DNA of 64,000 bases from Clostridia bacterium (GTDB taxonomy: Bacteria; Bacillota; Clostridia; Oscillospirales; CAG-272): positions 111,132 through 175,131 of the forward strand of contig JAFTRA010000017.1 in NCBI GenBank assembly GCA_017462485.1, in the 5' to 3' direction. This document shows positions 10,447-19,527 of this stretch, piece by piece. A model generated the notes under the pieces. That model did not search any database. It was not told the origin of the DNA and saw only the letters and a list, made by a program, of their open reading frames with translations. A program made the position numbers and the translations under genes. Each line of letters begins with the position of its first letter. The first letter of the stretch is position 1.

Positions 10447-10580
10447 ACGGTAATAAGCGGTACTCGAAGACGCGCCAACCTTATGACGCATACTCATCGG
10501 CATTGTACCGTACTCACGCAAGGATAGCATAAAAGCCTGTTCGCAAAGTCAGCGGATAGGTTTTTCTTTTTTCTTTACTT
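10447..10580 (+). ncRNA. Candidate structured small RNA or lon leader, family not recognised
   Basis: The stretch after the promoter contains paired segments: TACGGTA near the start and, further on, CGGTAC, both of which can pair with the same GTACCGTA around 10,507-10,514, so they are alternatives. It ends in a stem AAAAGCCT/AGGTTTTT (about 10,528-10,565) with an inner GTTCGC/GCGGAT helix, followed by a T-rich run: a rho-independent terminator shape. It does not match tRNA, tmRNA, SRP RNA, RNase P RNA or the common riboswitch cores that I can recall. It could be an independent small RNA or a terminating leader of lon. Confidence 0.5.
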
Positions 10581-10704
10581 ACACTTCATATTTTAAATTT
10601 TATTTTAAAACTTTGTAAAAAGTATAGATTTTTATTTTTTTGTGTGTTATAATATAATGAATTTATATTGTTAAAATCAGCTTATATTGAAAAAAGGAAT
10701 AAAT

Positions 10705-13035
10705 ATGTCAGATAACATTCAGGAAAATTCCGAGGTCAGACTCCCCTTAATTCCATTAAGAGGAATAGTTGCTTTCCCCGGTGTTCAGTTAAATATAGAA
10801 ATAGTGAGACCTACCTCGCTTAAAGCGTTCACGGCAGCCGCTACTATGCACGATATGAACGTTTTACTCGTTACGCAGAAGGATATCTCGCAGGAATCCC
10901 CCGCTTATGAGGATTTATACGTCACGGGCGTGCTTGCGAAGATTCGTCACGTTGTAAAAAACACTCAAAACAATCTTTCGGTTGTCTTCGAGGGTATTTC
11001 CAGAGCTGCGCTAAAGAGCGTGGATGACGATGAGGGCTTCCTCAGCGGAACCGCTTTCATTCGAAAGGAACTAACCGCCCCGTGCACGCCGCATATAGAA
11101 ATGCTTATGCGCGAGGTAAAAAACGCGCTGGTTAACCTTGCCGAGATGCACCCGACGTTCACCGATGATATGCGACTTAGCGCAGAAGCCATCACCAACC
11201 CGGGAAAATTTGCTGATTTTGTCGCATCCTCGGCGGTTATTGAATATAGCAATAAGCAAGAGATTCTCAATTTCGTAAATCACAAATTGAGACTTGAAAA
11301 GCTTCTCGTAGTTCTTGAAGAGGAGCGTATGCTTCTCCAGTGTGAGCATGATATACAGATTCAGGTTCGCGAGAAGATTGACCGAAATCAAAAGGATTAT
11401 TTCTTGAGAGAACAGGTCAAGGCTATTCAGGCGGAGCTTGGTGAGGACGATGACGACGAAATAAGTGAGTACGAGGAAAAGATTCACGCAAAGAATCTGA
11501 GCGACGAGGTCAGAGAAAAGCTTCTCAAAGAGCTTTCAAAGCTTTCGAAAACACCATTTGGCGCGGCTGAAAGCACCGTTTTGCGTTCATATCTTGATAC
11601 CTGCCTCGAATTTCCCTTCGGTGTTAAGACTGAATCCGAGGCTACGGTTGAGAGCGCAAGAAGAATTCTTAACGAGGACCACGACGGTCTTGATAAGGTA
11701 AAGGAGCGCATACTTGAATTCGTTGCAATAAAGCAGTTCTCAAAAGACGTAAAGAATCAGATTATATGCCTCGTCGGCCCTCCCGGCGTCGGTAAAACCT
11801 CCGTTGCCGCATCAATAGCCCGCGCGCTCGGCAGAAAATACGCAAGAGTTTCTCTTGGCGGTATGCACGACGAGGCTGAAATCAGAGGTCACCGAAAGAC
11901 CTACGTCGGCGCTATGCCCGGCAGAATAGTTTCCGCAATAATAAACGCAAAGGCAGAGAACCCCGTTATAGTTCTCGATGAAATAGATAAGCTCGCCAAC
12001 GATTTCAGAGGTGATCCCACGTCTGCTTTGCTTGAGGTGCTTGATCCCGAGCAGAACAAGCTGTTCAGAGACAACTTTATGGAAATTCCTATTGACCTTT
12101 CGGACTGCCTCTTTATCGCTACCGCTAACAGCTATGACAGAATTCCCGCTCCCCTGCTCGACCGTATGGAAATCATCGAGCTTTCGACCTACACGGATAC
12201 CGAAAAGCTTGCGATAGCAAAGAACCACCTCGTTCCGAAGCAGCTAAAGAGAAACGGAATTGCTAAAAAGTATTTCAAAATCAAGGATGACGCCATACTC
12301 AAGCTCATCAAGGAATACACAAGAGAGTCGGGCGTTCGAAATCTTGAGCGTGAAATAGCCTCTTTAATAAGAAAGGCGGCCAAGCGTATCGCAGAGGGCG
12401 AAGCGAAATACATCACCGTTACAGTAAAGAATCTCCAATCCTTCCTCGGAAAAGCTAAGGTTCTTCCCGAAAAGCTTGAGTCGTCCGACCCAGTAGGAGT
12501 TGTTAACGGACTTGCGTACACTCAAAGCGGCGGAGATTTACTCAAGGTAGAGGTTGCCGTTATGGAAGGCACGGGAAAAATAGAGCTTACGGGCTCGCTC
12601 GGTGACGTTATGAAGGAGTCGGCTAAAATCGCTCATTCTTATGTGCGCACCGTTACCGAAAAATACGGAATTTCATCTACATTCTACAAGGATTCCGATA
12701 TTCATATCCATTTCCCCGAGGGCGCTATTCCCAAGGACGGTCCCTCCGCAGGTGTTACTATGGTCACGGCAATAATAAGCGCGCTTGGAAACATTCCCGT
12801 AAAGAGAACAGTCGCGATGACCGGTGAGGTTACTCTCCGAGGTAAAGTCCTCCCAATCGGTGGACTCAAGGAAAAGACGCTTGCCGCCTACCGTTCGGGT
12901 ATAAGTACTGTTCTTTTACCTTCCGCCAATATGAAGGACCTTGATGAAATTGATACGGAAGCAAAGGAGCATTTAACCTTCATTCCCTGCGAAACCGTTT
13001 CCGACGTGCTTTCCGCAGCTCTCGTAAAATTATAA
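10705..13035 (+). CDS. lon: ATP-dependent protease LonA
   Basis: A 776-residue cytosolic LonA that unfolds and degrades damaged and regulatory proteins. Order: N-terminal substrate domain ([15 protein letters not shown]), AAA+ ATPase with Walker A GPPGVGKT near residue 358 and Walker [10 protein letters not shown], then the protease domain with the catalytic serine in [10 protein letters not shown] (about residue 681) and lysine in PIGGLKEK. The ATG at 10,705 was preferred over the upstream TTG because AGGAATAAAT precedes it. It heads a rightward group with ysxC 18 bases downstream, a common Bacillota pairing. Confidence 0.97.
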   Translation: MSDNIQENSEVRLPLIPLRGIVAFPGVQLNIEIVRPTSLKAFTAAATMHDMNVLLVTQKDISQESPAYEDLYVTGVLAKIRHVVKNTQNNLSVVFEGISRAALKSVDDDEGFLSGTAFIRKELTAPCTPHIEMLMREVKNALVNLAEMHPTFTDDMRLSAEAITNPGKFADFVASSAVIEYSNKQEILNFVNHKLRLEKLLVVLEEERMLLQCEHDIQIQVREKIDRNQKDYFLREQVKAIQAELGEDDDDEISEYEEKIHAKNLSDEVREKLLKELSKLSKTPFGAAESTVLRSYLDTCLEFPFGVKTESEATVESARRILNEDHDGLDKVKERILEFVAIKQFSKDVKNQIICLVGPPGVGKTSVAASIARALGRKYARVSLGGMHDEAEIRGHRKTYVGAMPGRIVSAIINAKAENPVIVLDEIDKLANDFRGDPTSALLEVLDPEQNKLFRDNFMEIPIDLSDCLFIATANSYDRIPAPLLDRMEIIELSTYTDTEKLAIAKNHLVPKQLKRNGIAKKYFKIKDDAILKLIKEYTRESGVRNLEREIASLIRKAAKRIAEGEAKYITVTVKNLQSFLGKAKVLPEKLESSDPVGVVNGLAYTQSGGDLLKVEVAVMEGTGKIELTGSLGDVMKESAKIAHSYVRTVTEKYGISSTFYKDSDIHIHFPEGAIPKDGPSAGVTMVTAIISALGNIPVKRTVAMTGEVTLRGKVLPIGGLKEKTLAAYRSGISTVLLPSANMKDLDEIDTEAKEHLTFIPCETVSDVLSAALVKL

Positions 13036-13053
13036 TTAAACGGACTTATAAGT

Positions 13054-13659
13054 ATGAAATTTAACGTCAATAATTCGAGTATATGTATGACTGTCGGAAA
13101 TCAAAAGCAATTTCCGAGAGATCCGAAGCCCGAAATAGCCTTATCCGGCAGATCAAACGTCGGCAAAAGCTCGCTTATCAATACTCTTCTCGGAAGAAAA
13201 TCGCTTGCCAGAGTCTCCTCCGCACCCGGTAAAACAATTACGATAAATTATTACGGCGTTGACGGAAAATTCTATCTTGTCGATCTTCCGGGATACGGAT
13301 ACGCAAAGCGTTCTGCCGAATCAAAGAAATCCTGGAGCTCGCTTACGGAGGACTATTTCCTTAAAAACCCCTCGAGCGACGCAATAAAGCTCGTAATTCA
13401 GCTTATCGATATAAGAACAGGTCCTACCGATGACGACATTATGATGATAAACTTTATGATTGATTGCGATATTCCGTTTATCATCGTCACGACCAAGACC
13501 GATAAGCTCTCGAAAACGCAGCTTGAAAACGCTCTTGACGAAATCCGCGCGAGCTATTTCGAGGGAACGAATATAGAAATCATTCCTTTCTCCTCTGTTA
13601 CTAGAGCAGGTAAGGAAACCTTATGGAGTAAAATTACGGAAGTATTAAACAAAAAATAA
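13054..13659 (+). CDS. ysxC: Ribosome biogenesis GTPase YsxC/EngB
   Basis: A 201-residue GTPase needed for late 50S assembly. G1 is GRSNVGKSS, G3 is DLPGYGYAKRS and G4 is TKTDK, all in family spacing. Placed directly behind lon as in Bacillus subtilis. The next gene starts two bases after its stop. Confidence 0.95.
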   Translation: MKFNVNNSSICMTVGNQKQFPRDPKPEIALSGRSNVGKSSLINTLLGRKSLARVSSAPGKTITINYYGVDGKFYLVDLPGYGYAKRSAESKKSWSSLTEDYFLKNPSSDAIKLVIQLIDIRTGPTDDDIMMINFMIDCDIPFIIVTTKTDKLSKTQLENALDEIRASYFEGTNIEIIPFSSVTRAGKETLWSKITEVLNKK

Positions 13660-13660
13660 T

Positions 13661-14410
13661 ATGATTAATTCAAGCACGATAATTTATTACGTTATATCCG
13701 CGTTCGCAGTCCTCATAACGCTTACCGTTCACGAATACTGCCACGGATATACCGCTTATAAGCTTGGAGACCCAACAGCAAAAAGTCTTGGCAGATTAAC
13801 TCTGAATCCCATAAAGCACATTGACCCAATCGGCGCTCTTTGCATGGTGTTCTTCCATTTCGGTTGGGCAAAGCCCGTACCGATAAATGCAAGGTATTTT
13901 AAGAAACCGAAAAGAGATTTTGCGTTAGTTGCGCTCGCAGGACCGCTTTCAAACTTAATTATGTCTGTTTTCTCAGCTTTGGTTTATCTTATTATTTATT
14001 CGTCGCTTAAGGACTTTAAGTTTGCCAGTGAATTTCTCTTGACCTTCACGCAAAACATTCTCAATTTCTTTTACCTGTTTCACCTTGTAAACATAGGTAT
14101 AGCAATATTCAATTTAATTCCCATTCCCCCTCTTGACGGCTCGAGAATACTCAACGTTATTTTGCCTGAAAGAGTATATTTTGGAATTATGAAATACGAA
14201 AGAACTATCTATTTCGCTATGCTCGGCTGGCTCTTACTCGGAGACTACGTGGTCTCGTTCCTGCTTTCCGTGCCTCTAATTGCGGCAAGCCCCGTCCTTT
14301 CGTCTCTCGTAAGAATATTCTCTCTTTCCGAAATTCTGGGTTATGCAATCGACGGAATCTCTTCCTTAATATTTAAATTATGGCAACTGATTCCCTTTCT
14401 AAATATCTGA
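13661..14410 (+). CDS. Site-2-type (M50) membrane metallopeptidase
   Basis: A 249-residue multi-pass membrane protein with the zinc motif HEYCH (residues 24-28) inside the first helix and the third ligand region IPIPPLDGSRIL. This is the short M50 group lacking a PDZ domain. Such proteases cleave membrane-embedded substrates; the substrate here is unknown. In Clostridia it regularly stands before scpA-scpB, as it does here. Confidence 0.88.
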   Translation: MINSSTIIYYVISAFAVLITLTVHEYCHGYTAYKLGDPTAKSLGRLTLNPIKHIDPIGALCMVFFHFGWAKPVPINARYFKKPKRDFALVALAGPLSNLIMSVFSALVYLIIYSSLKDFKFASEFLLTFTQNILNFFYLFHLVNIGIAIFNLIPIPPLDGSRILNVILPERVYFGIMKYERTIYFAMLGWLLLGDYVVSFLLSVPLIAASPVLSSLVRIFSLSEILGYAIDGISSLIFKLWQLIPFLNI

Positions 14411-14428
14411 TATGGAGATATAACAACG

Positions 14429-15265
14429 ATGTCTGAACAGTTAACGTATAGGCTGGATCAATTTGAAGGTCCGCTTGACCTTTTATTAACTCTCATAAGC
14501 AAAAACAAGGTTAGTATTACCGATATCCCGATTGCTATGATATGCGATCAGTATATGGAATACATCGAAGAAGCGCAAAGAATGGACCTTGAAATTGCAA
14601 GCGAGTTCATAGTAATGGCAAGCGAGCTTATGCTTATAAAAAGCAAAATGATTCTTCCTCACGAGGAAGGCACGGAAAACGACCCGCGCCGTGAAATCGC
14701 CAATGCGCTCCTGCTTTATCAGCAGGCAAAGCTTGCGGTTACAAAGCTTCGTCCTCTTTACGATGAATATTCCTCAAGATACGTTAAAGGTACAGATGAC
14801 GTTCCCCCCGAAAAGGGCTTACCTCTCGACCTTGACCCCAATCTTATGATTAAGGCTCTCAACTCGATTTTGAGAAGAATGAGAATTGCGGAAGCCGAAA
14901 GAAAGCCCACCGACCTCGTAAATCCGCTCATAAAGCGAAAGGTCGTATCGGTCGAAGAGAAGATAGAGGAAATATGCGCGCTTCTCGAGGAACGTGAGGA
15001 AGCGTCGCTCTTCTTCCTATTAAAAGATGCAACCTCGAGAGCTGAGCTCGTGGCAAGATTTATGGGTGTGCTTGAGCTTATTAAAATTCACAGAATAATG
15101 ATAACCACGGTGCATTTCGTAGAAGACGTTGCGGAATACGACGCAGAGGGGCTTGAAATCAAATTCAAGCTCAACCCCGATTACGTTCCCGTAGTCGGCG
15201 CAGAAAGCGAATTTGACGCTCTTCCAGAAGACAATACAGAAAAGGACGAAAACGAAAATGAGTGA
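14429..15265 (+). CDS. scpA: Segregation and condensation protein ScpA
   Basis: A 278-residue kleisin that bridges SMC heads. It has the N-terminal signature YRLDQFEGPLDLLLTLI and an acidic, charged middle; the C-terminus ends in a Glu/Asp/Asn-rich tail. Preceded by GGAGAT. It overlaps scpB by eight bases (ATG inside the last codons), indicating coupled translation and complex assembly. Confidence 0.95.
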   Translation: MSEQLTYRLDQFEGPLDLLLTLISKNKVSITDIPIAMICDQYMEYIEEAQRMDLEIASEFIVMASELMLIKSKMILPHEEGTENDPRREIANALLLYQQAKLAVTKLRPLYDEYSSRYVKGTDDVPPEKGLPLDLDPNLMIKALNSILRRMRIAEAERKPTDLVNPLIKRKVVSVEEKIEEICALLEEREEASLFFLLKDATSRAELVARFMGVLELIKIHRIMITTVHFVEDVAEYDAEGLEIKFKLNPDYVPVVGAESEFDALPEDNTEKDENENE

Positions 15266-16058
15266 AGTTGAAGTAAAACAAAATGAAAGAGAAGAAGTTA
15301 CCGAGCCCGAGAGAGTCGTAGTATTCGAAGAGGGACTTGAGGCTGTACTCTTTGCGGCGGGTCACCCCGTTTCTTATGCGACGCTTGCGCGCGTTTTCGA
15401 TATGACTCCCTCAAAGGTAAAAGATAAAATATTCGAATACGCTATAAAATATAACGATCCTAAGGCATTTCCCCGAGGAGTAATGCTTTTGACTTACGCT
15501 GAATCCTGCCAGCTCTGCACCAAGGAAAATTATCTTCACGAAATCAGAGACGCTCTCGGCATAAGAAAAAGCGGCTCGCTTTCGACCGCCGCTATGGAAA
15601 CCTTGGCTGTCGTTGCCTATAACCAGCCCGTAACGAGAGTATTCGTTGATACTATAAGAAAGGTTGACTCATCTTACGCTATGAACAGCCTTATTGACAG
15701 AGGTCTTATCGAGTGCGTAGGAAGACTTGACGTTCCCGGCAGACCTATGCAGTACGGAACGACATCAGACTTCTTGCGTTGCTTCGGTCTTAAATCGATA
15801 GAAGAGCTTCCTTCCGCCTCCGAGGAGCTTATCAATATGTTTGAGAAGACTCGTGAAAAAGAAGACTCCGAAATACAGGCTGATGAGAATCAAATTTCTA
15901 TTGAAGACCTTGAAACTCAAAATTCCGAAGAAAACACAGAGCAGAATTCCGAAGAAGCAACAACCGAAGTTGAAACTACTTCCGAAGAATCCTCCGAGGA
16001 AAACAACATAGCTGACGACGAACCGTCTGCCGAGGATGATATAATCGACGTTGATTAA
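15258..16058 (+). CDS. scpB: Segregation and condensation protein ScpB
   Basis: A 266-residue ScpB with two winged-helix domains (EGLEAVLFAAGHPVSYATLARVF; LSTAAMETLAVVAYNQPVTR) that binds ScpA. After about residue 195 comes a long acidic tail rich in Glu, Ser, Asn and Thr, longer than the usual short tail and probably disordered. The ATG at 15,258 lies inside the end of scpA behind AAAGGA; the frame extends farther upstream but without homology. Confidence 0.94.
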   Translation: MSEVEVKQNEREEVTEPERVVVFEEGLEAVLFAAGHPVSYATLARVFDMTPSKVKDKIFEYAIKYNDPKAFPRGVMLLTYAESCQLCTKENYLHEIRDALGIRKSGSLSTAAMETLAVVAYNQPVTRVFVDTIRKVDSSYAMNSLIDRGLIECVGRLDVPGRPMQYGTTSDFLRCFGLKSIEELPSASEELINMFEKTREKEDSEIQADENQISIEDLETQNSEENTEQNSEEATTEVETTSEESSEENNIADDEPSAEDDIIDVD

Positions 16059-16126
16059 TCTATAACGAAAAAACGGATATACGCTAAAAGTTACTCTTTT
16101 TGCGCACCCTACCAACAAGGAGAATT

Positions 16127-16669
16127 ATGGCATTAGCGCTTATATATTTATTTGCGTCTTTGCTTATCTTTCTTATATTAACAGAGGTAATTACCGTTCG
16201 TATCGTTCGCGGTGATGAAAGCTTTTTTGACGTAAACCTTACGCTTTTTGCTATAAGGCTTACACCGATAAAAAACAACGATACTAAAAAAAGTAAAAAG
16301 AAATCCAAGAAAAGCAATATCCGCTCCGCCCTTATACTGGAGATACTGCGAAAAAGTAAAATCGTGGTACGAGAGTTTAAGCTGACAATTCCCGAAAAGG
16401 ACCCTGCGAATAATGCTTTCAGAGGCGGTGTTTACACGTCAGTCCTCTCCTCTATTATCGCATACGCCGAAGAAAACGTCGCTTTTTTTCATGCTGACAA
16501 TATAATAATTGATTATTCTGCGCATAATGAATTAAAAACCACGTTAGATGCTGATATAACCGTGCGCCTTTCAAGCGTAATCGGTTGCGTCTTTGTTTTC
16601 TTATTTGAAAGTGTGGTAAATAAACTCAAACAAAAAAGAGGTAGTTATGGCAGAAAGCAAAATGAGTGA
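16127..16669 (+). CDS. ytfI: DUF2953 membrane protein, YtfI-like
   Basis: A 180-residue protein with one N-terminal membrane helix (ALALIYLFASLLIFLILT), a lysine-rich stretch (KKSKKKSKKSN) and a hydrophobic segment near the end (VIGCVFVFLFESVV). Similarity to DUF2953 is judged from this layout and from the next gene being ytfJ, as in Bacillus subtilis. Function is not established; the pair is associated with sporulation. Start chosen after AAGGAGAATT. Confidence 0.7.
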   Translation: MALALIYLFASLLIFLILTEVITVRIVRGDESFFDVNLTLFAIRLTPIKNNDTKKSKKKSKKSNIRSALILEILRKSKIVVREFKLTIPEKDPANNAFRGGVYTSVLSSIIAYAEENVAFFHADNIIIDYSAHNELKTTLDADITVRLSSVIGCVFVFLFESVVNKLKQKRGSYGRKQNE

Positions 16670-17030
16670 TATGATACGCGCCTCACTTGACGGCATCAAG
16701 GATTTTACCGACGTTGATACCGTTTTCGGCAAAGCGATTACGACTCCCGGCGGTGTAACCGTCATACCCGTATCAAAAATTTCCGTCGGATTTGCTACCG
16801 GCGGACTTGATTTTCAATCAAAAAGACCTATTTCGCCAACAAATTTCGGTGGCGGCAGCGGAACAGGAGTTTCGATAGCGCCCGTTGCGTTTTTGACCGT
16901 CGGCAGAAACGGCGAAATCAATTTAATACAAATTTCATCATCGGAAAAAGGCACGTTCGATAAAGCGTTCGACCTTATAGAAAACTCTCCCGCCATACTT
17001 GAGAAGATAAAAAACACCTTCTCTTCCTGA
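16647..17030 (+). CDS. ytfJ: GerW/YtfJ family sporulation protein
   Basis: A 127-residue protein with the GerW core FGKAITTPGGVTVIPVSKISVGFATGG and the glycine-rich GGGSGTGVSIAPVAFL segment. In Bacillus subtilis GerW is a spore protein required for germination in some nutrients; here it supports a spore-forming ancestry. It overlaps ytfI by 23 bases. Confidence 0.92.
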   Translation: MAESKMSDMIRASLDGIKDFTDVDTVFGKAITTPGGVTVIPVSKISVGFATGGLDFQSKRPISPTNFGGGSGTGVSIAPVAFLTVGRNGEINLIQISSSEKGTFDKAFDLIENSPAILEKIKNTFSS

Positions 17031-17096
17031 TTTTACTTCTCTTTTTCAGAATATCATATTCCTTTCTCCATAAACTACAAAAAAAGGAGATTGCAT

Positions 17097-18212
17097 ATGA
17101 AAAATCCAAAAGAACGTATTGTCATATTGGCTCTGTTTCTTATACTTATATTTGTTTTCTACGCAACCGTTATTTTTTCCGCCACTGACTTTTCACTCAG
17201 CGCAAAGGCAGCGGTTTTGTACGAGCCCGTTACCGATAATTTTCTCTATACAAAAAACGCAAACGTTCGTTTGCCTATGGCCAGCACTACAAAAATAATG
17301 ACGGCGCTCGTGGCTCTTGAGGAGTCTGATTTAAACGAAGAAATACGGGTTGCCGACGAGGCTATCGGAATCGAGGGCTCTTCCCTATATCTGAAGCGCG
17401 GTGAAATTCTTTCTATGAAGGAGCTCCTTTACGGTCTTATGCTTCGGAGCGCAAACGATGCCGCCGCAGCAATAGCGTATGCGGTTTCTGGCGGAATTGA
17501 CGAGTTTGCGGATAAAATGAACGAAAAGGCACGAAGCCTCGGGCTTACCGATACTCATTTTACAAATCCCCACGGACTTGATGACGAAGAGCATTATACA
17601 ACCGCAAGAGAGCTTGCGCTCATATCCGCGGCGGCTCTTAAAAACCAAACGTTTAAGGAAATCGTTTCCTCAAAAAAGACTACGATAACCAACAAAGACG
17701 GTGAAGCGCGCCTCGTTGTTAATCACAACAAGCTCTTAAATCTTTACGACGGTGCCATAGGCGTAAAAACAGGCTTTACAAAGCGTTGCGGACGGTGCCT
17801 TGTCGGTGCAGCGGAAAAAGACGGACTCACGTTCATTACGGTTACTATAAACGCGCCTGACGATTGGCGTGACCATATGACGCTTTTTGACTACGGATAT
17901 TCTCTTCTCGAAATGCGTCACTTGGCAAGAGTGGGAGAATTCCGATACGATATTCCAGTTCTTGATTCGATTTCGGAATTTGTTACGGTAAAGAATACCG
18001 AAAGCCTTGATATTATAATGCAAAAAGAAGCCGGAGAGGTAAAAGCAAACGTAAAGCTCTCAAGATACCTCGCGGCGCCAATAAATGAAAACGATATACT
18101 CGGCAAGGTGATATTCACTATCGACGGAAAATATCTTGGAGAGGTCGATTTAGTAGCCGAAACGGGCGCAAAAAGTTCAAAAAACAAGGGATTGTTTTCA
18201 ATATTCAAATAA
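17097..18212 (+). CDS. dacF: D-alanyl-D-alanine carboxypeptidase, DacF type
   Basis: A 371-residue secreted penicillin-binding protein that trims the terminal D-Ala of peptidoglycan side chains. An N-terminal hydrophobic helix (IVILALFLILIFVFYATVIF) directs export. Catalytic motifs: MASTTKIMTAL (SxxK), RSANDAAAA (SxN) and GVKTGFT (KTG). The C-terminal beta domain (EFVTVKNTESLDI onward) is present. ATG at 17,097 follows AAAGGAGATTGCAT. Position after ytfJ is typical of Clostridia, where dacF is often tied to sporulation. Confidence 0.93.
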   Translation: MKNPKERIVILALFLILIFVFYATVIFSATDFSLSAKAAVLYEPVTDNFLYTKNANVRLPMASTTKIMTALVALEESDLNEEIRVADEAIGIEGSSLYLKRGEILSMKELLYGLMLRSANDAAAAIAYAVSGGIDEFADKMNEKARSLGLTDTHFTNPHGLDDEEHYTTARELALISAAALKNQTFKEIVSSKKTTITNKDGEARLVVNHNKLLNLYDGAIGVKTGFTKRCGRCLVGAAEKDGLTFITVTINAPDDWRDHMTLFDYGYSLLEMRHLARVGEFRYDIPVLDSISEFVTVKNTESLDIIMQKEAGEVKANVKLSRYLAAPINENDILGKVIFTIDGKYLGEVDLVAETGAKSSKNKGLFSIFK

Positions 18213-18246
18213 TTTTATTATAACATCGCTTTTACAAGGAAAGACT

Positions 18247-18984
18247 ATGGAAAAAATCAGACTTCAAAAATTTATTGCCGACTCTGGACTTATGTCAAGA
18301 CGGGCGGCAGAGGAAGAAATAAAAAACGGAAATATATCGGTTAACGGTCACGTTGCCACACCCGGAACAAAGATTGATCCGAAGCAGGATACGGTAAGCT
18401 TCAGAGGTAAAAAAATTCAGGTAAGACGTAAGGAATACACTTACATTATGATGAATAAGCCCCGCGGCTACCTTTCCAGCACCTCTGATGACAGAGGCAG
18501 AAAATGCGTTACCGATCTTTTAGACGGAGTTTCGGAGCGTGTTTATCCCGTTGGCAGACTTGACCTTATTTCCGAGGGTATGCTTCTTCTCACCGATGAC
18601 GGAGAGCTGAAAAACAAGCTTACGCATCCGAGCCATTCTCTTCCAAAAATATATAGAGTTAAGGTAGGCGGTCAGGTTTCTGAGGACCAAATTGATATCC
18701 TAACTTCCCCTTTGGTTATCGACGGATATGAAATAAAGCCCGTTGAGGTAAGAATCAACAGCACCGACGACAGCGGAACGGTTTTAAAAATGACGCTTCT
18801 TGAGGGAAGAAACAGACAGATACGTAAAATGTGCGAAGAAGCGGGACTTACAGTTCGACGCCTTTCCAGAGTTTCAATCGGTAGCTTAAAGCTTGACGGA
18901 CTTGCCGTGGGAAAATGGCGTTACCTCACCGACGAGGAAGTTGAATATTTAAAAAAGGCAACGAGGAAGAAAAATAATGTTTAA
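18247..18984 (+). CDS. rluB: 23S rRNA pseudouridine synthase, RluB family
   Basis: A 245-residue enzyme with an N-terminal S4 RNA-binding domain (RLQKFIADSGLMSRRAAEEEI) and the RsuA/RluB catalytic motif VGRLDLISEGMLLLTDDGEL, in which Asp is the catalytic base. It ends with a lysine/arginine tail. It likely converts a uridine of 23S rRNA to pseudouridine. Overlaps the next gene by eight bases. Confidence 0.92.
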   Translation: MEKIRLQKFIADSGLMSRRAAEEEIKNGNISVNGHVATPGTKIDPKQDTVSFRGKKIQVRRKEYTYIMMNKPRGYLSSTSDDRGRKCVTDLLDGVSERVYPVGRLDLISEGMLLLTDDGELKNKLTHPSHSLPKIYRVKVGGQVSEDQIDILTSPLVIDGYEIKPVEVRINSTDDSGTVLKMTLLEGRNRQIRKMCEEAGLTVRRLSRVSIGSLKLDGLAVGKWRYLTDEEVEYLKKATRKKNNV

Positions 18985-19369
18985 AATTACTCCTGTTCAA
19001 GACAGAGAGCTTGCGAAAGCTTATCTTGACGCTTGCTCTGCCGTACTGTTAGAGGATACCTTTATTTACGCTATGACAGATTGCGAAAGCGGAAATATAA
19101 TGGGTATTTCGCAGTTTGAAATTATGGGCGACTGCGGTTACATATACGATATAAAGGAAGCCGACGGACTTTCCGACTTCGAGGCTATGTTTATTTTAGG
19201 CAGGCAAACTATGAATTTCATAAACTCCTGCGGAATGGATATTTGCAGAGCTTCAAAGGAAGCTGCCGATGAATCACTCATTAAAGCAATAGGATTTAAG
19301 CTTAACGGCAACAGCTACGAGTGCAATACCGAGGGGATGTTTGACGGAAGTCACTGCAGCGGGCACTAA
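18977..19369 (+). CDS. Small protein with acetyltransferase-like (GNAT) pattern
   Basis: A 130-residue protein not recognised as a named family. The run IMGISQFEIMGDCGYIYDI, then an acidic loop, a helix (FEAMFILGRQTMNFINSCGMDI) and a closing IKAIGFK resemble the fold order of GNAT acetyltransferases, but the pyrophosphate loop is not clear. It ends with a Cys/His tail (HCSGH). Last gene of the rightward lon group, overlapping rluB, so it is probably made with it. Confidence 0.5.
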   Translation: MFKITPVQDRELAKAYLDACSAVLLEDTFIYAMTDCESGNIMGISQFEIMGDCGYIYDIKEADGLSDFEAMFILGRQTMNFINSCGMDICRASKEAADESLIKAIGFKLNGNSYECNTEGMFDGSHCSGH

Positions 19370-19429
19370 AGGGCTGTCTCATTTAGATGTAATCGAATAA
19401 AAATAGTGCTCACTCATTTGGGCATAACA

Positions 19430-19473
19430 AAAAAACGGTAGAAGTACAACATTTTGTGCCTCTACCGTTTTTA
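19430..19473. terminator. Bidirectional terminator between the rluB group and tgt
   Basis: The arms AAAAACGGTAGA and TCTACCGTTTTT flank a short loop. A-run on the left and T-run on the right allow termination from either side, fitting the convergent genes. Confidence 0.8.
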
Positions 19474-19527
19474 TTTGAGCTATAATAGCAATTTAAGTTT
19501 GTTTTTTCTATGTTTGTTATGGTTTAA

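Noticed and set aside
10447-10580. tRNA, tmRNA, SRP RNA or RNase P RNA before lon
   Set aside because: None of the invariant sequences (such as GTTCGA in a T loop or GGAAGGAAGCAGC-like SRP loops) is present.
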